Assembly: GCA_021613535.1 (NCBI GenBank)
Contig: CP075497.1
Location: 9,424,001-9,488,000, forward strand
DNA length: 64,000 nt
Direction of reading: 5' to 3'
Origin: Adineta vaga
Lineage: Eukaryota; Rotifera
The notes beneath the pieces were generated by a model. The model worked only from the letters and a program-made list of their open reading frames with translations. It ran no database searches and was not told where the DNA came from. Made by a program: the position numbers and the translations under genes. This document shows, piece after piece, positions 1 to 10,232 of this stretch; positions within the stretch are counted from its first letter, which is position 1, and each line of letters opens with the position of its first letter.

Positions 1-2197
1 AATTTTTGGTTTTCTGGTAGTCCATTACCATCCTTCTTTTCCTCATCAGCGACAACAAATGGGGGAGGAGGAGGAGGAGGGATAGATAAAACTTCATATA
101 TTCAACAACCAGCAACAAATAAAGTTCTTTTTGATTCCAGTGCATGTAGTTCAAGTTCAGGAAGTTCACCACCTCTCTCGAATGATTTTCTTCTTACACG
201 TTCAAATCCATCAACAGCAACGACAACATTAAATCTAACTCAATTTAATTATATTCAACAGAATCATCATCATCATCCATCAGTTCTAACACCACCATCG
301 AATAATTTTCTTCCACGAGATGATTGGTCACAAATACCTATGCCACAAACAACACTTCAAACACCTCCGCATGGCATCCACAACATACAACAAAAGGTAA
401 AATTTTTCGAAGTCATTTATGCCATCCTATTGTATAGAGAAGAGCTTGCTCAATACTTCATTCATAGGTATATATATATATATACATACATAATATATCC
501 ATTCATTCATCTATTCATTCCCTTTCTTAATGGTTATTCAATGATTGGAAGGATGATTTATAATATTTGTTGCCGTCGCATTACATCTGCACATTTTTCT
601 ACATTCTCTCGCTCGTTTTTTATGTAACAGAGAACAGCATTTGACAATAGATTTCCGGTTCGTTTTCTTTTTCCCTTTTGCCTATATTATTCTAGGATAT
701 AAAGAAACAAGCGAATGCGATCGTTATTTTTTTATATCAAGTACTATTCTAGTTTGATCTCTCAGGCAACATTTGTATGAATATGATCGCATCATTTCAG
801 TCGATCGATCAACACCAGACGTTGCATGATTGAGAGCCAATTTGTCACACAACTAAAAATTTGTCTGTTGTTTTTTAATCGTTTTTTAACCGCATCAACA
901 CACTTAATGGCACCAGCAGTAGGAAAAAAAATTACACGTGCTATATCTTCAATTTCCATTCATAAGGCAAAGGGGCGTGACGAGAAGATTCATCGTTTTG
1001 TTCAGTTGATCCGGATTTTCTTCGAAAAAGATTGATATAAATCGAGTTTTTTCCCTTGTAAAACGAAGAATCTATCAAGATATCGATGTGTAATGAAACG
1101 AATCATCTTATGAGAAAAAACAACGGATGACGGTAGCAATAAACTATATGAATGATATAAGGATAGGCAGAGAAAGCCGCTTCCGTCGATAATGTCATTC
1201 GTTGTCAATGAAGCATTCTCTTTAATTTTCATTGATTTTACAAAAAAAAATGTTGTACATATACATCATTAAGAAAGAAATATCGGACATCATTGTCATT
1301 TTGAACACGAATAATCTATCATTGAAGAAAAAGAAAATTGAAATGAAGATTTCTTTTCTATAATGATGATCATCTAATTGATAATTATATACATATGATG
1401 ATCGATCGAAAAGTGATTTTGCCGGTATGTTCGTGAAATTGTCATCATAGATCGTGAGATCAATTCAAAAGCGCATTCATTTGAAAAGAAAATAAGAGAA
1501 GATCACAATAAACAATGGCATCATCAAGGAGCACGTCAATCGTTTTAATCATTTGTTTTGACTTTGAGTTCGGAGTTCTTTTCCTTCTCTCAAGTGTGTT
1601 TACAATACATATGCACACGAAAGGTTATTAATAAGCCGTTACTTCTGATTGCTTTCTTTGATAAACAAATCAAGTCTCATGAAGAAAAAAAAAGGAAGAA
1701 CATATCTTTTTAGGTGTGCCTATGGATAATGCTCAAGTTACACATTATTCAAGTATAATCAATGGAAATGAATCAACAAAAGATATGAAACGAAAAAGTA
1801 GTCGACCAACATTTACTGGACATCAAATTTTTGCATTAGAAAAAATGTTTGAAAATACGAAATATTTAGCGGGCACCGAAAGATCACGACTTGCTTGTCA
1901 ATTATCAATGAGTGAAGCACAAGTGAAGGTAAGAAAACTCGTGATTTCTTCTCTTGTATATTAAGTATGATAATTTGCTGTTTGTTTTTCTTATTCACTT
2001 TAGGTTTGGTTTCAAAATAGGTAAGAATATTTTTTGTTTTGTTCGATTTTATTTTATTAATTTGATCAAATTTTAGACGAACCAAATGGCGAAAGAAACA
2101 TGCTGCTGAAGTACATGGTCCATCCGGTAAACGAAATAAACAACAGAGAAATGATGATTCAATTCCAACCATTGACTCCGATTCGAATTCATCGTAA
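1..2197 (+). CDS. NKX6: NK6-class homeobox transcription factor, 5' partial
   Basis: Sequence-specific nuclear transcription factor; NK6 proteins usually repress targets in neural and gut/endocrine patterning. Readable exons: 1-396 (window starts inside it), 1714/1716-1928, 2004-2020 and 2077-2197. The first exon is low-complexity (Gly, Ser, Thr, Gln, His runs) and ends with PPHGIHNI, matching the conserved TN/eh1-like PHGIxDI motif of NK6 proteins. The homeodomain begins [19 protein letters not shown] and ends [17 protein letters not shown]; RPTFxGxQIFALEK, TKYLAG and the KKHAAE tail are typical of NK6. Helix 3 is split by a 17-nt microexon (2004-2020) coding VWFQN plus two bases of R. The tail is short and acidic, ending DSDSNSS. 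Exon 1 ends in phase 0 but the next readable exon needs a different phase, so a small exon in 397-1713 is probably missing from this model. Family call is secure from the homeodomain. Confidence 0.9.
397..1713 (+). other. long first readable intron of the NK6 gene
   Basis: About 1.3 kb between two coding exons, far longer than the 45-75 nt introns elsewhere in the window. Long introns in developmental genes often hold enhancers, but I see no specific element. It contains a short TA repeat near 471-490. A small unrecognised exon probably lies here, because the flanking exon phases do not match. Confidence 0.5.
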
Positions 2198-2606
2198 AAT
2201 GCTTTTCTGCTTCGTCGTCTTCTTCTTCTTCTTTGTTTTAGTGTTTCAGCTATTTGTGAAAATAAAATTTATTGTGTACATTTATTTCCGTTTGTTACAC
2301 ATTATCTTTTGTTCGATATTCTTTCTTCAAATTGAACTTGTTTTTTCTTTCGTTTTTCTTCATTCTTCTCTTTCTATTATGCGCGTTTATCATCGTCGCA
2401 TGCATAGTCATGAAATATATTCTATTAGTAGATTAATATCAATCGTATAGACATTCTATCGCACTTCTTTTGTTGATAAAACAAGCTGAATGTAGAGATC
2501 GAGATATGAAAGATGACTAATCAGATTGTTAGACTAAATCTTTAATTTCTATATTAGAAATATTAACTGTAACACACAAACGAAATTGTTTGATATTCGT
2601 AAAATA

Positions 2607-3137
2607 TTAGTCACTTTTAATTGATCGTTGAAATCGTGTTTGTGCTTGATTTAATCGTATAATTTGTTGTTCTTTGGTTAAGACAGGCATGGCACGACTA
2701 TTGCGAATAAGTGTAATAATACTGAGTAAAGTTTCAATTAAAATTAACATTAAACTAATTCCTGAAAGAAGCATTTCAGTTCGTGTAGTATATGATTGTA
2801 ATAGAAGAAAGAAAACAAAACCAATTGCACAAAATAATCCATAGATAAGAAAAAGAATAAGAAGAGTCGGATTTAACATTAAATTGCCTTTAATACCAAA
2901 AAAATGACGAAGAAAATCATTGAAACAAAGTACAAATATGGAAGATATTTCTATTCCAAATGAAAAATTTGTATAGATTAAATTATAGTATTTAAAAAGA
3001 AAGAGGAGAATTTCCATAATAAACCAAAAGATTGTATAGACAATATTGACATGTAAAAGAATATGAAGAGCTGTACTTGATTGATCAGATACGGATAGAA
3101 ACATATTTTCTAAAATGAAAAAAATATACCATATCAT
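2607..3137 (-). CDS. TMEM17/TMEM216-family transmembrane protein (ciliary transition zone)
   Basis: Single-exon 176-residue protein with four hydrophobic segments (about residues 25-48, 60-78, 90-112 and 123-145) and a short basic C-terminal tail. The order SSTALHILLHVNIVYTIFW, then FFGIKGNL between TM2 and TM3, then LLLQSYTTRTEMLLSGI before TM4, resembles the TMEM17/TMEM216/TMEM80 family; TMEM216 has FFGTKGNL and LLLQTY at the same places. Family members sit in the ciliary transition zone (MKS module) and gate protein entry to cilia, which fits a ciliated animal. I cannot separate TMEM17 from TMEM216 or TMEM80 by eye. Downstream Met residues at 12 and 61 are alternative starts; the first is used because it keeps the whole first segment. 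Confidence 0.65.
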   Translation of the reverse strand: MIWYIFFILENMFLSVSDQSSTALHILLHVNIVYTIFWFIMEILLFLFKYYNLIYTNFSFGIEISSIFVLCFNDFLRHFFGIKGNLMLNPTLLILFLIYGLFCAIGFVFFLLLQSYTTRTEMLLSGISLMLILIETLLSIITLIRNSRAMPVLTKEQQIIRLNQAQTRFQRSIKSD

Positions 3138-4891
3138 GCAGTGATTATTTTGTTCTTCACTCGCTCATGAATATATAATATATCAGTGAAAGCAAAAGCT
3201 ATAAATGTCTGGTGAATGTTGTACAATGAACAAACATAGATAAGAGATAAATCCAAGCGAGTTAATCTTCCATAATACTTTGATGTGTTAAAGTGACGCC
3301 TCTTCAGCAGGTATCTTATATTTATCTATAACACGCCATCTATTCTGACTTTTACTTTTACTTTTACTTTTATGATATATATAGTATATCTTATATCAAT
3401 ACAACTGTATTTAGTTGGCGATTGATTTCTCCTGTATGAAAATAATTCGACTTTTAAACTCAATCGAATTATTTACTGTTATATCCAATATAATCTGATT
3501 ACTTCTGTATATTCAACATAATCGCTTTTCTATAAATAATCTGAAAAACATCAGAAATAATCGTGTTTATTTAAAACGAATATTCAATATATTTCTTTAT
3601 AGTATTAATGGCTAATGCGTCATTAGCAGAAAAGCTAATTGACACCCACCCAGCCTAGCTGTTGCAAGTTTGGTAAATATTATGTTGTTATTGAGAACGT
3701 TTCGAATAGATTATAATTCCAAACAGATCTATGTAACAAGATTAAGCAGTCTACGTTTTAGGTACCAAAGTTAACATAAACTGTCAAGATTGCCATCTAA
3801 TTCTCGCCTATCTTTCAATATCACTGTTGATTGACTCATATGCCGTATAATTTCCAAAGAGCTCCAGATGCAACATGTATCTAAATCAGGACAGGCTTTC
3901 AAGACACATTCAAATGTTTCCGGATTACCTAGCGATAGATCGACAGCATTCAAAGCAGACGAACTAAGTCAAGTTGAAGATGAATTGCAACAGAATTCAA
4001 ACAACATCTTTGAAGGAATAGAAAAAAGTTTGAATAAATCAACTCATAGATTACAGGATGAATTTCAGCTCTGACAGAAAAAACATCATACAATCATCTG
4101 CAAAATTGTCTGCGTCACATACGAGAAGTTAAGTTATTGAACGAAGCATTCATTTAATCCATGGAAACTATATGCAGAAGCGCTATTGGATCATAGTAGA
4201 GTAGGAAAAAATATCATATAGTACTTTATTGAATAAAGTTTTTAAACTTGAAGGCATGAGTTGATCTCTACTTTTATTGTTAGTATGTGCTCTGGAAATT
4301 GGAAGAAATTAAATAAAGACTAACTGTATCATCGTTTTATAAGAATCTCCATAGTAGGAACCACATCCTAAAATTTATCTACTATGTTGCTAACTGGTGA
4401 CATCTGTATGTTAAATACTAGTAATTCTATCTACTTTCTCTCATCGAAAGTGGATTGAGCACACATGCTAAGTCATGGAATGTATGCGCAAAGAATATGT
4501 TTAAAGTGATATAGTGATTTGAAACATGAAATCTCATCATTGACCATTCTATTGGTTCATTTCTATATGCCAAACAGATTGTTGAATGTAATCAGACAGA
4601 TATAGACAGAGTTTCGATTCGATTTCGGGTTGTCAGTCTATTTCTTATATTGAAAAAAATCGTGCAATGCATTCGTTTCGTTATTTTATAATCTATATGC
4701 CTCTATGTTTTGTTTATGACATATAAAGACCTATTTTGTATTCAAAAAGTAAACTTAGATCACTTTCGTCTTGATAGACGAAAATTCTCTCTACACACGT
4801 CCGTTTCAACAAGTTACTAAATAAACACAAAATTTCATATTAATAAAACAAATGTATATTTGTAAATGAATTCTTATTTTTTTAGATCATT
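3138..4891. other. intergenic region with a possible gene remnant
   Basis: No complete gene seen. Positions 3771-4074 hold short overlapping open frames on both strands (60 and 68 codons) and are less AT-rich than the flanks, so they may be a remnant of an exon or repeat, but no domain is recognisable. A CTTTTA tandem run occurs near 3352-3372. The 3' part leads to the nicastrin 5' end and its acceptor at 4884-4885. Confidence 0.3.
4884..4885 (+). promoter_or_regulatory. 3' splice acceptor just upstream of the nicastrin ATG
   Basis: A T-run followed by AG lies 6 nt before the ATG at 4892, with no coding exon upstream. This is either the end of a 5'-UTR intron or a spliced-leader trans-splice site. 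Bdelloid rotifers are known to trans-splice many mRNAs. Confidence 0.5.
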
Positions 4892-6973
4892 ATGCGTTTT
4901 TCATTTATTTTTATTTTTCTTATTTTGTTCATTTCTTATGCTCAAAGTAAACGTGTGATGGATCAAATGTATATAACATTTGATCGTGCACGGTATTGTG
5001 TTCGGCGTCTAAATGCCACTCATGAAATTGGTTGTCAAGCATCATTGAGAGGCAATTCTGGTCGAATGTATATGATCGATAATAATAATGAATTTAATTC
5101 ATATCTTGCGGATAGTAAAACAATTGATTCTTCTAGTTCATTTATTATTACTCTCAATATTGATCTATTCGATTCGGAACATATGGATCGATTAATGACA
5201 CGACTTGATACGAAATTAAATGGTCTTCTGGTTTATTTAAAATCAAATTTAACACGACCTGAAGATTTTTCTCATGATGATAAATGTCCAAACCATCGTG
5301 AATCCTATTATTTAAATCAGACTGAAATAGTAAATTGGAATCCGAAAGGAACTGGTCTTTTCTTTCGTTCATTTCCATTTCCAATCATGTTAATTGACGA
5401 AGAAGATGATTATAAACTTTTACTAGATTATTATAAACGATTCGATCATACTCAGTCAACACCATCTTGTGGTTTAGAATTGAAAGCATTTCAAAATGCT
5501 GCACATACATCGAAAACATGTATACGTCGTAATGATATTTCCCATTCATTAATCGATACCGAAGAAGCCTTATGTGATCCTATTGGTGGTTTAAATATAT
5601 ACAGTAAATTATCTGATCCATTAACAATTACACCAAAACAACGACAAGAAAAATCAGTTATATTGATTTTAGCAACAACAGATAGTTTTCAAATGTTTCT
5701 AAAAACAAAAGGTTCAACAGGTGGTGCACAACAACCAGCAACGTCACTCATTACATTTCTTTCACTTGCACATCTTATCGGACAAGCACAGGAAGATTTG
5801 AATAAACTTGATAAAGAGATTATATTTGTTACATTGGATGGTGAGGCATTAGATTATTCAGCTTCATTTCGATTTTTATTTGATATGGAACATGGATATT
5901 TTCCAAATGAAGATAAAACTGAAGAACGTATTAAAAAAGAACATATACATTCAATTATTGAATTTCATTCCTTAAGTTTTATTAATAACCCGACTTCAGT
6001 GAGTAATCTTTATGCACATCCATCAAATCTAATAAATCAAACATTTATTGATAAATTATTAAATAAAACTTCAAAGATTCATCAAATGCCAGTTAATGCA
6101 CTTCTTCCACCTGCATCATCACAAATTTTTCTGCGTCAAACATCTTCATCATCTTTTCCAGTTTATATTTTAACATCTACGAATCAAAGTCAATTATCAA
6201 ATCATTACTATCATTCATTTTTTGATGATCCATCGACATTATCAATAAATATTTCTTCTTTAGAATATAATACAACAACAGATTTTAGTCAATGGATTAA
6301 AAGTATTGTTGAACCATTAGGTCAAACATTAATTGAAACATTCACTGGTTTGAATAATAATCTAACGATCGAACAAGAAATTATTAATAATCTTGTTTAT
6401 TGTGTTTTGAAAAATATCAATTGTCCTCTTATTCACAATGTGAGTAATGAAACGACTGGTAGTTCATTTGAATCATTCAATCAAACATCTTTACCTTTTT
6501 CAATCAATACTTATCCAACAGCCACCACACCAACATTTCCCTTCGTACGAAGTATACTAAGTTATTTCTTACGTGATCGAACATATGATACAAAGAATTT
6601 TACTGAAACAACATGTAAAGAACAAGGTCAAAATGATACTTTACGATCATATCGATTTGTTGATGGATATTTACCATCGATCTCAACTGACAAAAAATTC
6701 TCTAGTTATTGTGTACGATCATATTTTCGAGTTGCAGATTCTTCTTCACCTGCATTTAGTATTAGCAAATATGATTTATCGCAAACAACATATCCAGCAT
6801 GGGCTGAGAGTCGATGGTCAACAATAAGTTTACGATTATTTATCATTCCAACAAAAACACATGAAGCAGTAACATTGATTATTGGTATTCTTCTTTTTTT
6901 GATTTCATTTATTATCTTTTTCATCTTACGTTATTTTACAAAACTGAGTTTATTGCAACCTTCATCATCGTAA
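4892..6973 (+). CDS. NCSTN: nicastrin, gamma-secretase subunit
   Basis: Type I membrane glycoprotein that acts as substrate gatekeeper and scaffold of gamma-secretase, which cleaves Notch- and APP-type membrane stubs. The ORF codes 693 residues in one exon (human 709), unusual beside intron-rich neighbours. Residues 1-19 are a signal peptide. The N-terminal signature CVRRLNATHEIGCQ is near-identical in animal nicastrins. The peptidase-like fold contains FVTLDGEALDYSAS (Glu318, Asp321-Ser325), the counterpart of the human GE..DYIGS segment; Glu is kept but DYIGS reads DYSAS. The C-terminal lobe has YRFVDGYLP, SYCVRS and AESRWSTI in the nicastrin order. One transmembrane helix lies at about 662-683, followed by a short cytosolic tail. 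Many N-x-S/T sites are present. A poly(A) signal AATAAA is at 7095-7100. Confidence 0.93.
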   Translation: MRFSFIFIFLILFISYAQSKRVMDQMYITFDRARYCVRRLNATHEIGCQASLRGNSGRMYMIDNNNEFNSYLADSKTIDSSSSFIITLNIDLFDSEHMDRLMTRLDTKLNGLLVYLKSNLTRPEDFSHDDKCPNHRESYYLNQTEIVNWNPKGTGLFFRSFPFPIMLIDEEDDYKLLLDYYKRFDHTQSTPSCGLELKAFQNAAHTSKTCIRRNDISHSLIDTEEALCDPIGGLNIYSKLSDPLTITPKQRQEKSVILILATTDSFQMFLKTKGSTGGAQQPATSLITFLSLAHLIGQAQEDLNKLDKEIIFVTLDGEALDYSASFRFLFDMEHGYFPNEDKTEERIKKEHIHSIIEFHSLSFINNPTSVSNLYAHPSNLINQTFIDKLLNKTSKIHQMPVNALLPPASSQIFLRQTSSSSFPVYILTSTNQSQLSNHYYHSFFDDPSTLSINISSLEYNTTTDFSQWIKSIVEPLGQTLIETFTGLNNNLTIEQEIINNLVYCVLKNINCPLIHNVSNETTGSSFESFNQTSLPFSINTYPTATTPTFPFVRSILSYFLRDRTYDTKNFTETTCKEQGQNDTLRSYRFVDGYLPSISTDKKFSSYCVRSYFRVADSSSPAFSISKYDLSQTTYPAWAESRWSTISLRLFIIPTKTHEAVTLIIGILLFLISFIIFFILRYFTKLSLLQPSSS

Positions 6974-7682
6974 TGATTGCAATAAGTTTCTTTTTTGTCA
7001 AATGTGTGAATGTATTATTTGATTTTGTTTTCCGTCCTATTTTCTTTTTCTATGATTTGATCATATTATTATTCATTTACCATGTAATTATTTTAATAAA
7101 GTCCTAAAATATTTATACTTTTCGATTCTTCATCAATGATAAATCTCAAAACTGATTTTACTCGATTGCCCCTCATTTGATTACATGATACTAACGAAGA
7201 AAACTGATAACTATCATTGTGCCCTTAAGATATTCTAGCACATAAGATCTTTTCTTCTTTTTATTTTCTTGCATCGAAGAAGTATCATGACATTTTAGTA
7301 GGTGAAAATTTCTGTGCTTAGGCTGATTGATTTTAATACAGAACAAATATATTTAGAATATGATTCAACAGGTGTTAACATCTGGTATGTATATCGAAAA
7401 TATTATTTATCATCATAACATCGAGATAATATTCATTTGATCAATAAACTTATAAATCGTCGACTAGAAGTAAAGAATAAGTACAAAAAAAAAATAAGAA
7501 AAAACAACGCGTATTATTCGTTACGCCTGAGAACGTTTGATTTTAATTGGTAAATCGTATGTAATACATACTTGACTTTTACGTTCTGTCGAGAATGAAA
7601 ATAGATGATATATATCATCAATCTTATTTCTCTTGTTATTGTAGACAAATCAAGAACACATTCATTGATTACTTCAAGTAAA
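6974..7682. other. intergenic region between nicastrin and the membrane-anchored protein
   Basis: Nicastrin 3' UTR (poly(A) signal at 7095-7100), then AT-rich DNA with no coding exon or repeat that I recognise, leading to the ATG at 7683. Confidence 0.5.
7095..7100 (+). terminator. polyadenylation signal of nicastrin
   Basis: AATAAA about 120 nt after the stop codon, in an AT-rich 3' UTR. It is the only canonical hexamer I noted close after this stop. Confidence 0.6.
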
Positions 7683-9466
7683 ATGAACCAACAACAACAT
7701 CAAATCTTATCTAAGTAAGATGGATCGTTTTGTTTCTAATTGAATTCGAAATATGATGAATAAGATTGGCGAGCTGTAACGATAATTGAATAGTGAAAGA
7801 GTACGAACAATCTCAATCGAATATTATTTTTCCTAAAAACAAAACATAGTGAGACTTTTGAAATACGATCAACTGAGAAACAACTTTGTTTAGTTTTCGT
7901 TGGAGTGCTCCGCTTTCAATATGTCTCATTCTCGTAATGCTTTTGCTGATTTGTGGAACCATTGTTCTTGCATTAATTCCTGTCTATTTAACAACAGATG
8001 ATATAAAACATAATACCAAGTCAAGTATGTCGTTTTGTTACATGTATTTCATATATTTTCTTTATCCTTGTGTTTTTTAGATAAACTTTCGTACTATACG
8101 ATATATGCTTCTAATATGACGAACGGTCGATCACGTACCTTATCGAATATGAATGATCTCTCTAAACAGGTTTACTTTTCTTTACAAATGTTCAAGTTTA
8201 CGAAAGGTTTTATTTGTTGATTAGATGTTGAGAAATCTTCCTCAATCAAATATGAAGTTGAACATTGACTCTGCTCGATTTTTACCAATAAAAGGATCAA
8301 CGAGAACAAAAAGACAAATATCAAATAGGTAAATTTAAAAGATGATTTTTGATACTATTGTTAGTATCTGGTTTTAGTGGTATTACTTGTGAACAAGCGA
8401 TAGAATTAGATGGTGATTTATTTACTACACATGATATTATACGATTACCCACAATTTGTCAATCAGAAAACTGCCGACAACGGTTTCTTAAAAAAAATCA
8501 AAATGACCTACGAACATCCAATCATCGAATTGGGACCGAAATGAAATTTAATGATGATGATAAAACACATAATGTTCAAATGGCATTCTGTGCATTTTCA
8601 ATAACAGGTAAAATCAAATTGAAATTGTTCTCAGCTCCCTTACAGAATACTTTATATAATGAATTTTCTATTCGTGAACCTTCTTTTTGTTTCTTTCAAT
8701 AAAAAATATAGATCCTTACGATCGAATATCAAATCCAACGGATGCATCTGGTTGTACATCAGAAACGTCGAAATATATTTATCTATTGGATCAAGATAGT
8801 CATTTTTTTCGTTTACATCCAAAAACATTTGTTATCACATTTGTTGGAACATTGAATTGTTCTACAACGGCATATCCCTATTCCATGGCGGTTCAACGAA
8901 ATGGAAAAGCTTGGACATTATTTACTGATGGAAACTTATATACATTCGATGTTAATACTGTTCAATGTCAAACAACATCTTATGTGTCTGAACAAGAAGG
9001 TTTAATTCTTTTTGGAATGAACTTCGCTATAGATAAATTAACGAATCAAGAAAAACTGTATCTCACTAGTGATTCTTCAAATCCACCCTATCGTTTGGCT
9101 ACTCTTGATATTAATAGTTTAGAAATTTCAATTATTGGATATTATTATGATCTTAGTGCACGTGCTGAATTGACGGGTACTAATGATGGACGTTTATTTG
9201 GTTTATTTGAAGGTAAACCATATATTATTGCCGAAATTAATGCAACGAATGGAGAAATTCTTTCACAAACGGCACAAGATATGATTCAATATACATCTGA
9301 TTCATTGAATTTCGCTTTTGCATCGTATGCATCGAACTTTTTTCTATTCGTTGGTGATAATAGTTTTACGGATATATTTCTTTTTGATTCTTCTACTAAA
9401 ACAACATTTAAACAAACACGAATATCTAATGGTATTGTTGGTTCAGCAACTTCTACATGTATGTAA
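7683..9466 (+). CDS. type II membrane protein with bacterial-like extracellular domain
   Basis: Six-exon model with consistent phases: 7683-7714, 7894-8024, 8081-8169, 8225-8328, 8378-8607 and 8712-9466. The N-terminus (MNQQQHQILSNFRWSAP) is cytosolic-like, followed by a 25-residue transmembrane segment SICLILVMLLLICGTIVLAL, then a Ser/Thr/Asn-rich stalk and a C-terminal domain of about 250 residues. That last exon reads like a repeat or beta-propeller protein (YLLDQDSHFFRL, YSMAVQRNGKAWTLFTDG, FAIDKLTNQEKLYLTSD, AELTGTNDGRLFGLFEG). The phrases PYSMAVxRNGxAW and AELTGTxDGRLFGxF recall secreted proteins of myxobacteria and relatives, so the domain may have come by horizontal transfer; this is from memory of the family and untested. 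Role unknown, probably a cell-surface protein. Introns and the animal-style anchor show it is now an integrated host gene. Confidence 0.6.
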
Positions 9467-10232
9467 AGATTATATTCTTAATGACTGCAACATATTTTCT
9501 CGAAAAAGAGAACTATTTTTTATTGATTGTATTTTATTTTATTTTCAAATAACATGATGAATCTTATTGAAATCATTATTATTGATTTTCATTGACAAAA
9601 AAATCTTTGCAATCTATTTGAGGTAATGTTCAACGTTATGACACAATATAATAATCTTTCATAGAATCGAGAGAAATTTTAATAAATCTGACTTTGTTTA
9701 TCATCTAAATATCATTCGTTATGTATGATTTTGATTTAGCGTTGTCAAATATTCACATACATTTATTAATACGATGTCAACAAAGTCGAATAAAAATCTT
9801 TACTAAGCTAATAATATTCAGCTTTTTCTTTCTATCTGCAATTTTATTCACAAAGTCTGGAAATGGATGTATATTCTAATGCTTCTTCAATGTTCAAAGG
9901 TGTCTGTGTTGATCTACTTAGTAGACATATGTTTAGTCGTTATTAATGTCGTGTTCTATAAGAAGATGATTGTTCTATGCTGAGTTTTTCAAGAAAATAA
10001 AACGTCGCATATATAAAACATAGACTTTTCCTTTGTATTTATGATATATCAATAAAAATATGTCAAGTTATTTTGTTCTATCCAACATTTGGCATATTTT
10101 TATTTTAATAAATATAAGGATATGTCAAAAAACGATCTTCTCTTTGAATTCATTCATTTATTCTTCAATTTCATCATATCGAGACATACTAGATTTAATT
10201 GAAAGAAAAACAGTTCTCTTAAAATAACACAA
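9467..10232. other. intergenic region with no gene seen
   Basis: AT-rich 3' and 5' flanks of the neighbouring + strand genes. No ORF with recognisable protein features, no repeat beyond short AT runs. Confidence 0.5.

Noticed and set aside
471-490. TA-rich tract after the first NK6 exon
   Set aside because: Simple AT microsatellite within an intron; no promoter role inferred.
3771-4074. Overlapping 60- and 68-codon frames on both strands
   Set aside because: No recognisable motif, no splice partners; listed only as a possible remnant within the intergenic entry.
5154-5384. Minus-strand 76-codon frame inside nicastrin
   Set aside because: Shadow of the nicastrin coding frame; no domain, no splice signals.
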